Shown here: one piece after another, positions 24,931 to 37,400 of the stretch
How the letters are laid out: each line of letters starts with the position of its first letter
How positions within the stretch are numbered: position 1 is the first letter of the stretch
Assembly (NCBI GenBank): GCA_947247005.1
Contig: OX365952.1
Span: forward strand, 44,744,722 to 44,808,721
Direction: 5' to 3'
DNA length: 64,000 nt
Source: Spisula solida
Taxonomy: Eukaryota > Mollusca > Bivalvia > Venerida > Mactridae
Program-made: the position numbers and the translations under genes
Notes under the pieces: generated by a model
What the model saw: the letters and a program-made list of their open reading frames with translations, nothing else
Told to the model about the DNA's origin: nothing
Database searches by the model: none

Positions 24931-25399
24931 AACAAAAAGGCACAATGGCGAAATATTTTTGTATTTTTACTATAAAGTGGACAATACATACATAAAGGAA
25001 GGTTGACCAAAGGGCTTCCGCCTTGGTACGGACAGCGACAAATGTCACTGGGGGCTTAAACGTTTTACAGTGCGCCAAACCTCACACTTACCCAATAGAC
25101 AACCTCATAGCACATTACAGTGTAAATAAAAGTTTCGCGCCATGTAATGCCCTCTAACAAAATGGCCACAGTGACAGGTAATAAAAGAATGTAAAACATG
25201 AAACATTATATAAATAACGTCCATCGAGTAGCACAGAAAGTACTCAATAGCCTATCAGAAGTCAGAGCAACAAGAGAGCAAAATATTTAAGGGTACGACA
25301 AGACAATGTATCAGACAGGCATCAATGTCAGCCGTCCAAAAAGGCTTGAGGTTAGGCATATCATAGAGTCTGTTTATTGTCCGGTCATCGCATAATGAA

Positions 25400-28070
25400 A
25401 TAGGAAGCATAATGGCGAACTGTAAATGGACCCACTACTAAGCATGCAGTCCTTTGCAAAATTAAAGGGTCATATCCTCTACTCAGAAAACGTTTTATAA
25501 TCTTGATAAACACATCATGAAAGTGACTATGACCCAAAACCTTTCGAAATCTGTAAAGCACATCACCATAAAATTCAGCCTGAGACAGACCTTGTCGCAG
25601 AAGTGTCTTTAAATTAATACCATATTTAGAAATGAGATCTGAATTACGCCTATAAAATTTTGCAAAAGTTTTACGAAGTTTATGGAAGCGATATATAGCC
25701 TTGTTGCAGTAACCTATTAGTAATACAAAGATTTCGAGTATTAAAGTCTTCTACTCGAGAACAAGCTCTAGCAAAACGGATTAATTGAGAAGCGTAAACA
25801 CCATATGAAGTTGACCGTGGAACATCTCCATCCAAATGTGGGTAATTTACAGTATCGAAATTAAATTCACCTCTCTTGTCGTAAGTGTTACTAACAATTT
25901 GACCTGCTTCTATTGCAAGATCGAGCTTTGCTTAGTGTTATCTCGTCAGGGTAAATTTCTATGATCTTATTCGAAAAGTAAGGATCAATTTTAAAATGTC
26001 ATCAAGGTATCGGGAAGTATTATTAAACGCTGTAATTTCATCAGATTGATGTTCGGGAGATAATTTTAACATGAAATCGCTTTCGTAACAGTATAAAAAT
26101 TAGAACAAGAGGTGCGCAATTTGTTCCCATTGGAATACCGATAATTTGTCTATAAATGGTAGTGCCCAGCCTAACAAAAATGTTATCAAGGAGAAATATA
26201 AGGGCTTCACAAACATCGCTGCAGGTCCACATAGTATATTTATCCAATATAGTGTTAGTAAAAATGCTTTAGAATAGTTACACGCTAGAAAAGTAGTCTT
26301 TTCTCTACCAAATGTCTTCTCTACCAGCGGTATTAATTTGTCTTTGATACGAGCATGTGACAGCGTAGTATATAATGTAGAAAAATCATACGTACTAAGC
26401 GAAGAAACATCTTGTTTCTTTTGAATTTTGTCAAGAATAACTCCAGAATTTTTAACAGACCAAAAAAATTAATACCCGAATTGTCATAAGCCTTTTCACA
26501 ATATCGTTGGACATGAACTTTTATAGCAGTTAAACATGAAGTTAGTAACTTAGAAATATTTGTAGTTGTGCAAGCACTAGCATTAGAAATGAAACGAGCT
26601 TTGTAAGGGGTCTTATGTAGTTTAGGAATCCAATACATAGTTGGTAGTTTGTGTTGGTCTTCGCTAATACTACACTCGGCAAAACTTATAAGTACACACG
26701 TCGTTTTATCGTTATAACTTTTTTATTTTTTATTCTTTTTGCATGAAATTTTGTGTACAAGTTATTGACTATCACAGGACTGGATAAAAAAGTTTTTTCT
26801 TCAAAATTAAATACAGCGGTTCATTGGACCATGAAAGGTCAAAAACCGTAAAATGGCCGTGAAATTGACGCGTATTTGCAAAATATTTTGATGTAAGGTA
26901 AATTTGAATTTTAGATTTATTGTCAAATTAGAAAAACACAAAATAATTCGATTTTTCAAACAACAACATGGTGTTTTTTTACTTTTAAAATTATTTTTTA
27001 TTGTTATGGTCAAGGGGAGTTAACCATGTTCCAAATTGCATTTTTTATCAGAAGTTTATATTTTTAAACCTAAATTGTGCTTGTTCCTATCATTGTTTTC
27101 TTTATTACTGTGTCTGTGATAGAAACATAGACTTGAAACTGTACTGTATCAGCGCAGCGGGGCCATATGTGCATTAGCAACCTGACAATCGCCCGATGAA
27201 CACACGGCATTATTGTGTTTTTTTAGATTCTGCTGTTGTCGTCATTTGTTTATTCTGTTTGTGACAATTTAAATCAGATGTTAAAAACATCGATTGTATT
27301 GTAACTCTACATATCCGATCTACATATGTTGAAATTTTCAGCACGATCATGCACGCCTTGACCGAGCTATGAGCAAATAAACAAGTGTGTACTTATAAGT
27401 TTTGCCGAGTGTAGTAGTATTAAGTGCTTCGCAGCTAGTTGTATGAAAATCCACAATGTCGCTCTCAGAAAACAGTGTTGGCGTAAAAGCATTGGTAGAG
27501 GAAAGTTCATTAAATAAAACGTTAACATACTGTATTCGTCAAATGATAATGCTATTATTAGAAGCTTTATCAGCAGAAACCAAAACGAAATTATTATGAA
27601 AAGTTTGTATGTATTTCAACTGGCGAAAAGACTATCTAGACTTAGGGGGTAAAAGTGTAGGATTAGACTGGTAGAACTGAACGCGTTTTTCCATTATATT
27701 TAAAATGCTCGTTTCCAAGATGATAATGAGCTTGGGTCCGCTTTCTCTCTGCGGCTCCACTTTTAATAAAAATCTTCAATATAATTAGCTATTTCTGTCC
27801 TACATCGGTTAAAATCAATTATTGAGGGAAATCTATATTTCGGCCCTTTTGAAAACAACTTACAAATGTTTTTATTCAAAATATTGAAGTCCCCAGTGAT
27901 GATATGCCAATTCAATTGGACGGAAATCCTGCCTTAATGTTATTTTATGAAAATATTTCCCTTTCCAACTTATTTGTCCTCGTCGGCCGTCGATAATATG
28001 ATATAATGATAACTCTTTTTCCGGTGAACCAAAGCTATCAACATAATGTACACTATAAAACATGTAAAAC
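25400..28070 (-). pseudogene. Decayed reverse transcriptase of a Penelope-like/non-LTR element
   Basis: On the minus strand, in order: KGPKYRFPSIIDFNRCRTEI (about 27845-27785); MYWIPKLHKTPYKARFISNA at 26638; VRLGTTIYRQIIGIPMGTNC (about 26180-26110, the RT GIPMGTNCAPL block); SRYLDDIL (about 26015-25990, the YLDD catalytic box); then SYGVYASQLIRFARACSR (about 25810-25750). This order and wording match RT families common in molluscs and amphioxus. The frame is broken several times and residues after APL are shifted, so it is inactive. An unrelated DNA transposon (26670-27414) splits it. No GIY-YIG nuclease was recognised, so Penelope assignment is tentative. The element occurs only in copy A of the duplication. 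Confidence 0.85.
26670..27414. mobile_element. Tc1/mariner-type non-autonomous element, 745 bp, nested in the RT relic
   Basis: Terminal inverted repeats of 30 bp are perfect: CTACACTCGGCAAAACTTAT at 26670-26689 continuing to 26699, and the complement at 27385-27414. TA lies on both sides (26668-26669, 27415-27416), the target of Tc1/mariner elements. The interior has no DDE transposase, only AT-rich sequence with a minus-strand frame of no recognised domain (26807-27013). Perfect ends suggest recent mobility. Confidence 0.9.
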
Positions 28071-28673
28071 AAGAGCTATCTCGGCTCAGAATTGTATTCA
28101 TTAGTTGAGGCTAGATAATTCGGACAAATAATGTATGTTCAGGTAATACTTTGCGAAGTTTAAAAGTCATGGCTGTTAGTTATACCACCTGACCGGACAT
28201 ATATACACAGCATCACCTGAACTGACACCAATACTTCCAGGCAGCCATATCATAGCTTCTATGCTATCATTTAGTATACATGTATCTTGTTAGCCTCGGT
28301 TCTAGATTGTACGGTGGTATATAGGGTACACAGGATTTACACTAATTACTTTAATCAAAGCACTGAGAGGAGAGTGCTGATGAGAGGCAATCTGGTTGCT
28401 GCTACTAAAGCTTAAACCGACTTTAATGTTCGTTTTCTTACTGCCGATCTTGTCTTGAATGCCAAAATAGACATATGTGACTATGTAGGCATGTTGGGTA
28501 TCTAAATATTTGTAAAAAGGGGCATATTAATTTATATGTAATACGTGTATTGAATGCGTATATCAAAAGTGGCTTTAAAAAAATACTACGCGCCTATTTA
28601 TCAGATTGTACAGTACCGTCTTGTAATCATTTCCCCCACAGCGTGAGACATCTCTCGAAAGCGGCTAGTATAG

Positions 28674-28699
28674 CCACGCATGTTAATTAACATGCGTGG
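28674..28699. repeat. Perfect 26-bp palindrome
   Basis: CCACGCATGTTAA followed directly by its reverse complement, with no loop, flanked by TATAG on both sides (28669-28673 and 28700-28704, the latter preceded by the palindrome end). It could be a very small foldback insertion or a binding-site palindrome. Confidence 0.8.
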
Positions 28700-28739
28700 T
28701 ATAGCCAAACCATATGATTGCATAACAGTACTTTGCAGA

Positions 28740-28842
28740 CGTTATACGATTCATTGATAAAACCATCACGTGATCCTGGTCTGAAGTTTCTCCTATACGA
28801 TTCATTGATAAAACCATCACGTGACTCTGGTCTGAAGTTTCT
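28740..28842 (+). repeat. 50-bp tandem duplication, two units
   Basis: TATACGATTCATTGATAAAA, then CCATCACGTGAtcCTGGTCTGAAGTTTCT is repeated once almost exactly (second unit CCATCACGTGActC). The E-box-like CACGTGA is present in both units. Confidence 0.85.
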
Positions 28843-28990
28843 AAAAATAGCTATACAGCCGGGACATTTGATGAACACGTCATTTTCATATAACGAAACA
28901 AGTCCGATATCGACCCGGCGTAGTGAGTATCTGCAAAAATGTTTTTTTAAATGCATTTTATTCTTCAAATTGATATTTAATGGATACAGT

Positions 28991-29524
28991 AAGCATAGCA
29001 TTATGATGCACTACATATACCCTTGAAGTTAAACAAAAAATAAATATTAATAAAGTGAATTTATTGAAGTATGACAGCATTTTCATTGTAAATCTTGCTC
29101 GTTCGCAAACACAAAAACTGCCGGAGGGTACTTGCTAAACTGCATATCATTCTTACAATATAACTCTTGGGAACAAACTCTTACTTAGTTTAAGACTGAA
29201 AAATGTATACTTACAAAGATATTCAAAAAAAGAAACATTGCCATTTTTCTACTTTCGGTTTGCAAGGTCATTGGTGATCGTTGATTTTTTGCATGATACA
29301 AGTTCATGTTTGTTTCATAATTATTTCTTTGTAAGAGTTTGTTCCTTATACAATTTGCTATGTCCCCGACAACAAACTTTGACTCTTAATACCATGTTGA
29401 CTTTGTTTGTGAACGAGTAAGATTTGCAATAAAAATGCTGTCATGTTTCAATAAATTCACCATATTAATATTTATTTTGGGTTGAACTTCAAGAGTACAT
29501 GTATTGCATCATAATACAATGCTT
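28991..29524. mobile_element. 534-bp foldback element
   Basis: The left arm (28991-29130: TAAGCATAGCATTATGATGC … AATAAATATTAATAAAGTGA … AAATCTTGCTCGTTCGCAAAC) is the imperfect inverse of the right arm (29375-29524). Inner pairs GGGAACAAACTCTTAC and GTAAGAGTTTGTTCC extend the fold, leaving a short unpaired centre. ORFs found on both strands across it are the expected products of self-complementarity. Confidence 0.8.
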
Positions 29525-30560
29525 ATTTCATTCAACAACTTTAATTAGCAGACAAAAAAACGTTTTTTATCTCACAAAAGATTAGACTCTACTCCCTTAA
29601 CAATCAGCTTCACCGATGACAAGTATGTCAAAGTTATATGTGACATATACATACTATGTGCGTATTGCTTATAAATCGATTACCAGTCTTTCTAACTGTT
29701 GATTCTACAATTCAGGCATGATGTCGTCATACATCGTGTGCTGCAGAAACCAGGACATAGCGGAAACAGATTGTTAACAAAACGATGATAGAAAATCGGA
29801 CTTAACCAACAGAACACAGAAAACACCACATACGACAATTACTCGAAAAAATGCCAACATATAACCGAACGAGAAAATGAACTTAGACGCACGGTCAATA
29901 TAAGCGCTCGTTAGACCAGCTAGGTTGCGAAAATAGGCGAATTGACTACAATTATGGTTCAGCCAAACTCTCAATGTATACTCTTCACACACATGTCTAT
30001 CTCTTTAAAGCTATGTTTTCCACCTTTTCGTTATTATCTTTTTACCATAATTGAAGACCTTGTGTTTATTTTTTACCAGTGTTATTCTTGTAGACCTCTG
30101 ATGTTCATAGAGTGACAATGATTTTCCTGAGCGAAAGCGACACTAATTTGTAGATAGCGATGTTCGTACATAACATTATAATAACATGTCATATCTCTTT
30201 ACATTTTTCAGTACAAATGTCAAATACTTGTCAATTCGAATATTGCTACGCTCATATGATACACGATGTAATTAACGTACTTGTGCTTTATAACCACACA
30301 CCATGTGTTATTTTTACAAAAATAAGACTTGACATCGGAATCCAAAGCTCGTCTTGCCTGACGTTCCAATAGTTACTGCATCGTTTTTGTTTTTAGTATA
30401 GATATAATGTAGATTCATCCAAATAGTTTCTTGCATCAAAGGCCTTGTAGATTGCAATGTTGACATATTTACTACAGAACATCTGTACCATGAACCTACT
30501 GCATCCGTTGTTATAGACTGCATTCTCTGTTTCATATCTACGAGTAAATAAAATCAAACA

Positions 30561-30624
30561 AGACAAACTCCAGGATTTATCGACGTTTCGACTATATTTA
30601 CAAGTCTTCGTCAGGAATATAAAC
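30561..30624 (-). ncRNA. Hammerhead-ribozyme-like motif of retroelement origin
   Basis: The minus strand reads CCTGACGAAGACTTGTAAAT then ATAGTCGAAACGTCGATAAA then TCCTGGAG. This gives CUGANGA, a GACU/AGUC stem II, and GAAAC, the conserved hammerhead core order. One extra A precedes stem II, and stem I is not evident in the flanks. Hammerheads are known in Penelope-like elements. Catalysis is not claimed. The copy B counterpart (40850-40912) has a damaged CUGANGA. Confidence 0.4.
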
Positions 30625-32358
30625 AAATAGATAAACAAGTAATACATATCTACGAGTAATACATACTATGGTTCATGTATACAGAAATGATTAACATTAC
30701 ATTTGTAGGTAACTGACCTACACACAAACAATAAACTTAACATGGATTCAGATGGTGCCAAAACAGAAGCATATTTAATAATAGTGTAAACGTATAAATA
30801 GGTAATGTAGAATCTTTCCAAATAATAACCAATGTAACATGTACTGCGATTGTGCGAAAGGTTAACCAATATTCAACAAAGTGTTGTTGGCAAAATAAAA
30901 CCATACTTTATTATTTCGGAACGGAACTAGAAAGCGAAGTCTATATACAATATAAACATAGACAATGTAATGTTTGTTCCTTGATGCAACATATCTATTT
31001 CTTTATTAGTGACATTCATGTTATCATATCGCTGGCTTAGAATTAGAAGGTCGTAAGTACTCATGGATATTTAAAATCTGCATCTCAATGCGCTTCTTAT
31101 GAGCCTATTTTCATGAAAACCGGTCTTTTGCGCACTTTCCGAACATTCCATGCTCGACTTAGGCGACATTGTGTAAGGATTATGATACGAGTTGTGTTTT
31201 TTATGATATAATATTGCCGTGACGTGTGCAGTACAAATTAAATGATTGTATTCGGCTTGTTTTAAAATATTGGACATAATGTTGAGTTGGGTACTAGTAT
31301 ATGAGGGCCAGTCATAAAGTCAGATTCCTGTCTTTGATATTCGTATGTGATGTATACAGATGTATACAGATGTGATAGATATTTTATCCGTGTCGAATGT
31401 TATGTCGCCGTATGTCTTTTGACGGTTTTAGGTACCATAGCTAAATAAATACATATACCTGTACGTTATACAGACTCTTATGAGAGAATATCATGATGGA
31501 ACATTTATGTATTTTTCTCTCTTGCTTATAATTTACTCTATTGTCACGTTTTTGTTGTGTGTACACACATCCATTCCTTGACAATGTGCGGTTAAATATT
31601 GTCATTATGTCATGTCATCGCGTAAATGATGTATTGTATACGTATGTTCTCATGGACCCTTTTGAATTTTGAAATAAACGTCTTCTCTATGAAACATGCA
31701 TCCGTCTCAGTATGTTTACTTCCAATATAATAATATATCGGACGGGAAAACAGCATTTAGCAGAACAAATAATGCTAACAAACATGCAAAACAAAAAATG
31801 AATACGAACGGCACAAAACATCCCTCCCAAAATACACCAAAACAAATAAACCCCACAAAAGCAAGACAAAAAGACAAACATCAAATGAACAAAAATCATA
31901 TAACTGCACTATGTGCTATCATTATCATAACGAGGACACTTTAAGACAACAATTATTTATGAACAATACTTCTCGCAGTGCATTGTATCACAAAAAACAG
32001 GTACTATATGCGATACCAGTCTGCCGCTTGTTTGGAATGATCAGCATTGAAAAGCCATTATCATCACAAAACAACTAACCAGTCCTTCACCTAACACAAC
32101 TATGTCATTGCCAAAAGTGATGTACAAGTATCTGATATAAACCACAAAGAAGATGGTAGCACAGTCTAGGCAACACCAAAGAGATAATATCCGATTGGAC
32201 CTGATATGACATTTTAGGTACCAAGCATAGTCAATCAATGCACTGTAGGTACCCCCGAACAGACCACCAGACAGGTAATGTAGCATTCAACTGAAACAAC
32301 TGAGCACAAAGGCTAAAGAAATAACACACAGCTTACAAATGTCAAAATATAATAGGAA

Positions 32359-32470
32359 ATCGGACAGGGAAGGCAGCCCTAATCTCAACCAGCCGAGCGC
32401 AGAAAACATAAAAACGGCACAACGCCCAACGCCCAACACATAAGTGAACAAGAAAATGAACTTAACCGCT
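32359..32470 (+). repeat. Repeat R1, short copy in duplication copy A
   Basis: atCGGACAGGGAAGGCAGCcC, AACCAGCCGAGCgCAGAAAAC then aaaacggcacaacgccc. Same insertion as 42409-42520 in copy B, so it predates the duplication. Confidence 0.75.
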
Positions 32471-33258
32471 AGGCCCAAGGCCCAGCCGTCGAAAAGCTTC
32501 AAATTACTTAGTTTCAGTTATAAAAAAGCTAAGTGCCCTAGTTCCAGCAATAAAAAGCTTTAGTTCCAACAAGTCACAAGGACAAATATAAAAATGAAGT
32601 GTCCTAGTCACAGTAGTAGTAGGACTATACTCTCGTGTATAATTAATGTCCATGTGTTATGACGTTCTGTATGTCATGGTTGTGAAATAGATATATGAAA
32701 CGCCATAAGTGTTTACAAGTAACAAACTCATTTGCAAACGCTTCAGTAGACTCGCATCATAGTATCCACCAAAACTGGAATAACATAATTAATGGTCACA
32801 AACTCATGCATTATAAACTCTTGATAATTTTGGTTTTTATTTCGGCTATGTTTGACGGATTGGTACGAAGAGTAGTGTTTAGGTCGCCGTTTCTTTTCAT
32901 CTTTTCATTTGTGCTTCGTTGTGTTCTGCTTTTCCGAGTCCAGACCATTATTATCGTTTTGGGTATATCAAAACAGCACGCAACTAGTGCACGTTGTCTA
33001 GAAATTTAGGTTGGTAGATACATCATCGTGGGCAAAGAACTCGCAAGGTTGATACTATGAGTAACTGTAAATACTACAAGGTAAAGGATTTGCTTATTAT
33101 GTTGTCCCCCTCCCTTTGAAAGCCGTCAGCCCATTTGACTAATGAGACGCTTATCTTTCGTTCTCACTGTAAATCCCGAATCCTTTCTCGTATTTCCGGA
33201 CGCCTGGCAGAGATTTAACTAGCTAGTGACTCACCAACAAACCGCATCAGTTCCAACC

Positions 33259-33328
33259 CAGCTTTCCCCGGGATTCAACGGTTTCCCGCTTCCAAGGCGG
33301 ATGCTATACCACTAGGCCACGGTCGCTT
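33259..33328 (-). repeat. tRNA-like sequence, intact in copy A, truncated in copy B
   Basis: On the minus strand AAGCGACCGTGGCCTAGTGG, TATAGCATCCGCCTTGGAAG, CGGGAAACCGTTGAATCCCGG. Boxes A and B are visible and the anticodon loop reads CTTGGAA (UGG, Pro-like), but the acceptor stem does not close. It is probably the head of a SINE. Copy B (43790-43866) breaks off after the anticodon arm and lacks ~110 bp. Confidence 0.55.
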
Positions 33329-34451
33329 ATATAATAGATGAGTAATGTTGGTTTTGAGGTATAACATTAATCTTTATTGTAAAAATTATGTTATTTCCTT
33401 TTTAAAACCAATAAACTGTTGTTATTGACTAGGCCAACTGACTGTACAATAATGAATAACTTACACGATGTTTCTGTTTTATTACAACAGTGCGTACATG
33501 TATATGAGTGCTAATTGACTTGGTGTTCCAATATAATACCATTTATATAGCTGACAAAACAAGGTCATTTATTTCATACATAATTGATATAGTCCGGATC
33601 ATATACCATACATAAATCCTGCAATCTAGCTAATGAATACCATTATTGATATTATGAATACATTAAAAACAACAAAACTCAATTAACTTATTACTTTATT
33701 AATCTAGTATCAGTAGCATCGTCTTCGTCATCACAATAATCATCATCCTACGTCGGATCGTAGAGAAGGTCTGGACTATACGTAAAACATGTATATCCAA
33801 AACTCAAAATTGACCAAACTTGACATAGTGCGTTTATAGAACTCAAGATGAACTCATCTATATGAAGTTGGTCATTGTGTTACCATGCATTTAGTCTGTC
33901 GATACACACCCTATGTTAATTAAAGGAGAGAACTCAACAACCTACTCTTTTTTTCATCAAATGTTTTCCCTTTGTAACCCTAAACATTATAAGAGATAAT
34001 CAAGCCAAAAATAAACTCTAGCTAAAATGGAAAATAAAGTTATGATGATTGATTGACAAAATATTATCTAAATATCACTTTCATACTTTATAAAAGTACC
34101 AGTATTATATGCACATGCATAAAGATCAACGTTCCCAATGCACTGGTTAGTGTGCTCATGCGTTACTTGGCATATAAAAAAGAGTTTAATAGACAATAGA
34201 TGTACACAAACATAAACCTTACGTAACAAACACTGTAAACGTTGTCTGGGTGGGTTTTTCTTAGACAGCTGAGTGATTTGATGACAAGATAATTGTTTAT
34301 ATCCTTAGTCACGCATATTATATATCGTTTATTTGATCTTCAAATTCCCCCTACTCAACAGTACATACTATGATTCAACGACTGTTTGACATGTCTTATT
34401 CATTTTTGTATGCATCAACTGACTCAAAATATCCACCTCACCTTCAAGTAG

Positions 34452-37400
34452 CTGATTTTCAATAACTAGGTCCATGCCATGTTCCGTTGTTTTATTAACA
34501 AACAAACCGCTGGAAAGCTAACAAATATGTCTCTACAGAAGGTTATTACATCAGCCCAAACACTGAGATAAAATAATCTCTTCCATCGTTCATAAAAAAG
34601 TTCAAATTTTCAAAACATCTATCAAAATTTAAACCTTCGTTATTGTCGCCGACTCAAAATACCCAAATGAACAACGTCTTCTTTTTACGAGTAGCTCATT
34701 GGAGACGGTATTTTTTGTTTTAACATCAAGCTCAAACCTTCCTTTCAATAATTCATGAGGCAATCTGCTGTCCATTGCCAGCTATAGTGTCAAATTTTAA
34801 TGCGTTTCATGTGTCGCCAATTTTTTCAATTTTAAAAAACCTTCGTTATGGCCAATTAATATAGTGTAGCAAACTAAGAAATAACTTGTTTATGACAAAT
34901 GAAACATCATTATGTATACCACCAAAGCCTAAATAAGACTATAGGAACGAAGGCATATACGAATTATTTATTAAATCGCGAAAACTGTGCATCATAAACT
35001 ATTAACCTTTACTCAAAAGTAATAGCTTAAAACTTTCGTGATCATAAAAGATGCACATTAATACTAAAACTGACTCCTGGTAGGCTATTTACACAACCAG
35101 ATATATCATCTTGATGTAATAAAAACGAAATTTATGTTTAATACAGTGTTATACATTAAACTAATTTCAGTTTTGTACACAGTTTAAACCTTCGTGATTT
35201 AAACTTTCGTTGCCAAAATTCGAAACTAACGCTAAAAACGCAGAAGATTACAATTATATGACTTTTTGTAAGGCCTATTTGAAGTGTAGACTTGCTTGAA
35301 TGCGAAATCGCCGAGAGATGTCGTAAAACATTGCTTGTATTTCCAACTAGAGTTGTGAGTATTTTTACCTAACTTTTCAACGAAAATATTTTTTCAATAA
35401 GATTGACTGAGATAGTATCTAACTATGATATTATTCGCACAATATAACGTTTTTTCTAAGATAAACATTTACATAAGAGAGTATGGCTTCCTTTTTGTAT
35501 AACACTTGTGTTCAAATCTATAAAACCTTCGTTATCCTGCGATAACGAAGGTTATATCACTGCATTTGGTGAGAAAAGTTATATTATAACGTGTATGTAC
35601 ACATTTTACTTCATTGCATTTAAAAGTCTGTTACATGTGTATGAAATTGGTACCATTACATAATTTGCAATGTGTTCTGTTATTATTTGTTGAAGAGAAA
35701 ACCGGACTACGGTAAAATATATAATAGTCTTCGTGTTCTGCAAGTGATTTTTAGAACAGTTATCCTATTATCCATACGCAAAATCAACCTAAGTATTGAT
35801 ATTGCATAGACTTATATCATTTGTTAAGTTTTATAGTGCATTAATTTAGTTACAGTCTTACGATTTGGTTTATAATTACAATAACGAAGGTTTCATAAAG
35901 ATAACGAAAGTTTAATTTATTATATGAGTTTTTATAACTATGACCAAGAGTAATGCTGAAATCCAAACAGTATATTGTAAGCGCCTGAAAGAGCAAAACA
36001 ATGAAGACTACCTATGACTGGAACGAGAGAGAATGTGCCGTAATTATGTACGTTCCTCTAAACTGCCAGAAAGAAGGTGAAAAGGGAGAAACAAGCAAAA
36101 CAGAAAATACTAAAAATAACAGATATGAAGACGTTAGAAAGATACAAGAAGAAAGGGAAACCGGCATTGTGGTTGAAATAAAATATGCAGTTGGTAATCA
36201 TGTTACTACTGAGTGCAAAGATAGCTTGTTTATTGATAACATTGTTAATCAAGACGATGAAAATCATGAAGTGAATTTTGTGAAAACTAATATGCAGTTT
36301 TTCTATTGACCTAGACATAACGACATAGTTAGATGGAAGTCTTGTTAAATATTGATACTATTAGATGCACCAAAGGCTACTCAAAAGTCAAAGTCATTGT
36401 TAAAAAGTAGTGATAGTGACAGATAGTGTATTTTGAACATGTATGCGGTGTATACTGAAAAGTTCTGATGTCACTAAACCTTCGTTATCAGCCAGGTTGT
36501 TGGTATTGACGTTTTCAATAAGCCTGTTTGGTATTATGTTTAAGTTTTGTGTCCAAGTGTCTCTTGTACATTTCAGCATGCTTATTAATGTAGTTACAAC
36601 TTAGATACTTGCTAATGTTCCCAAAATAATTGTCAACATGTTATATTCTGATTCTCAGGAAACCTTCGTTACCATTGTTATTTTACCGTCTGTCGCCATG
36701 TTATAAGTATGTTGCATTATCAAAATGATATCATAACGTGTTTTGTGGTAAATTGAAATCAGAAACACCATATAAACGTGTTTTGTGTTTGTATACGTTT
36801 GCCAGTTTGACTCTTAAGTGTTGTTCTGATTAATTGCTGACATTTCAGGTATGACTTTGAAATAAGTTTTCTTCAACTTTTTAATATGATAGTACTAAAT
36901 ATTCATTGTAAATGCATGTTATACATTGTTGTACTTGTTCATCCTAGTTCTGAACATTAAACAATTCTTTAGATTAAAAATATGTTGCTTTTTTGTATTT
37001 ATCCATTATAACACAAAACCTTCGTTATTATTTGGCTGATTGTTAGTGTTTAATCTTCTTTAAAAATTATATGTAGATGGGTCGAAAATAATGGTTCATT
37101 TGAATTCTATATACGATTACCAAGTTGCATTTGGGTTGATGCGCGATCACACAATAAAGCATTGTTTGTTTCAATGAAAGTTAAAGCAAGCACATACTTA
37201 TATTTATTTTGTTTACAGCCAAATGATTAGTGCGAATATATCGGTAGCAATTCAAACTTGTTATTTGATCATTTCGTTCAGACCTGATCACATTTAGAAT
37301 CGCCATACATCATAATTGCGATTACAGTAAGTTGAGCTATATTTTTGATATAGTATTTCAAATATGTGTGCAATTAACATCATAGGGCTGTGATAACGGA

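Noticed and set aside
31687..31944. ORFs of 70 and 82 codons on both strands, conserved in copy B (41737-41994)
   Set aside because: Conservation is explained by recent duplication. The sequence is A-rich on one strand (Lys/Asn/Gln-rich against Phe/Cys-rich product), typical of repeat-derived DNA.
33259..33328. Candidate functional tRNA (Pro-like anticodon UGG)
   Set aside because: Acceptor stem does not close and a truncated duplicate exists; better explained as a SINE head.
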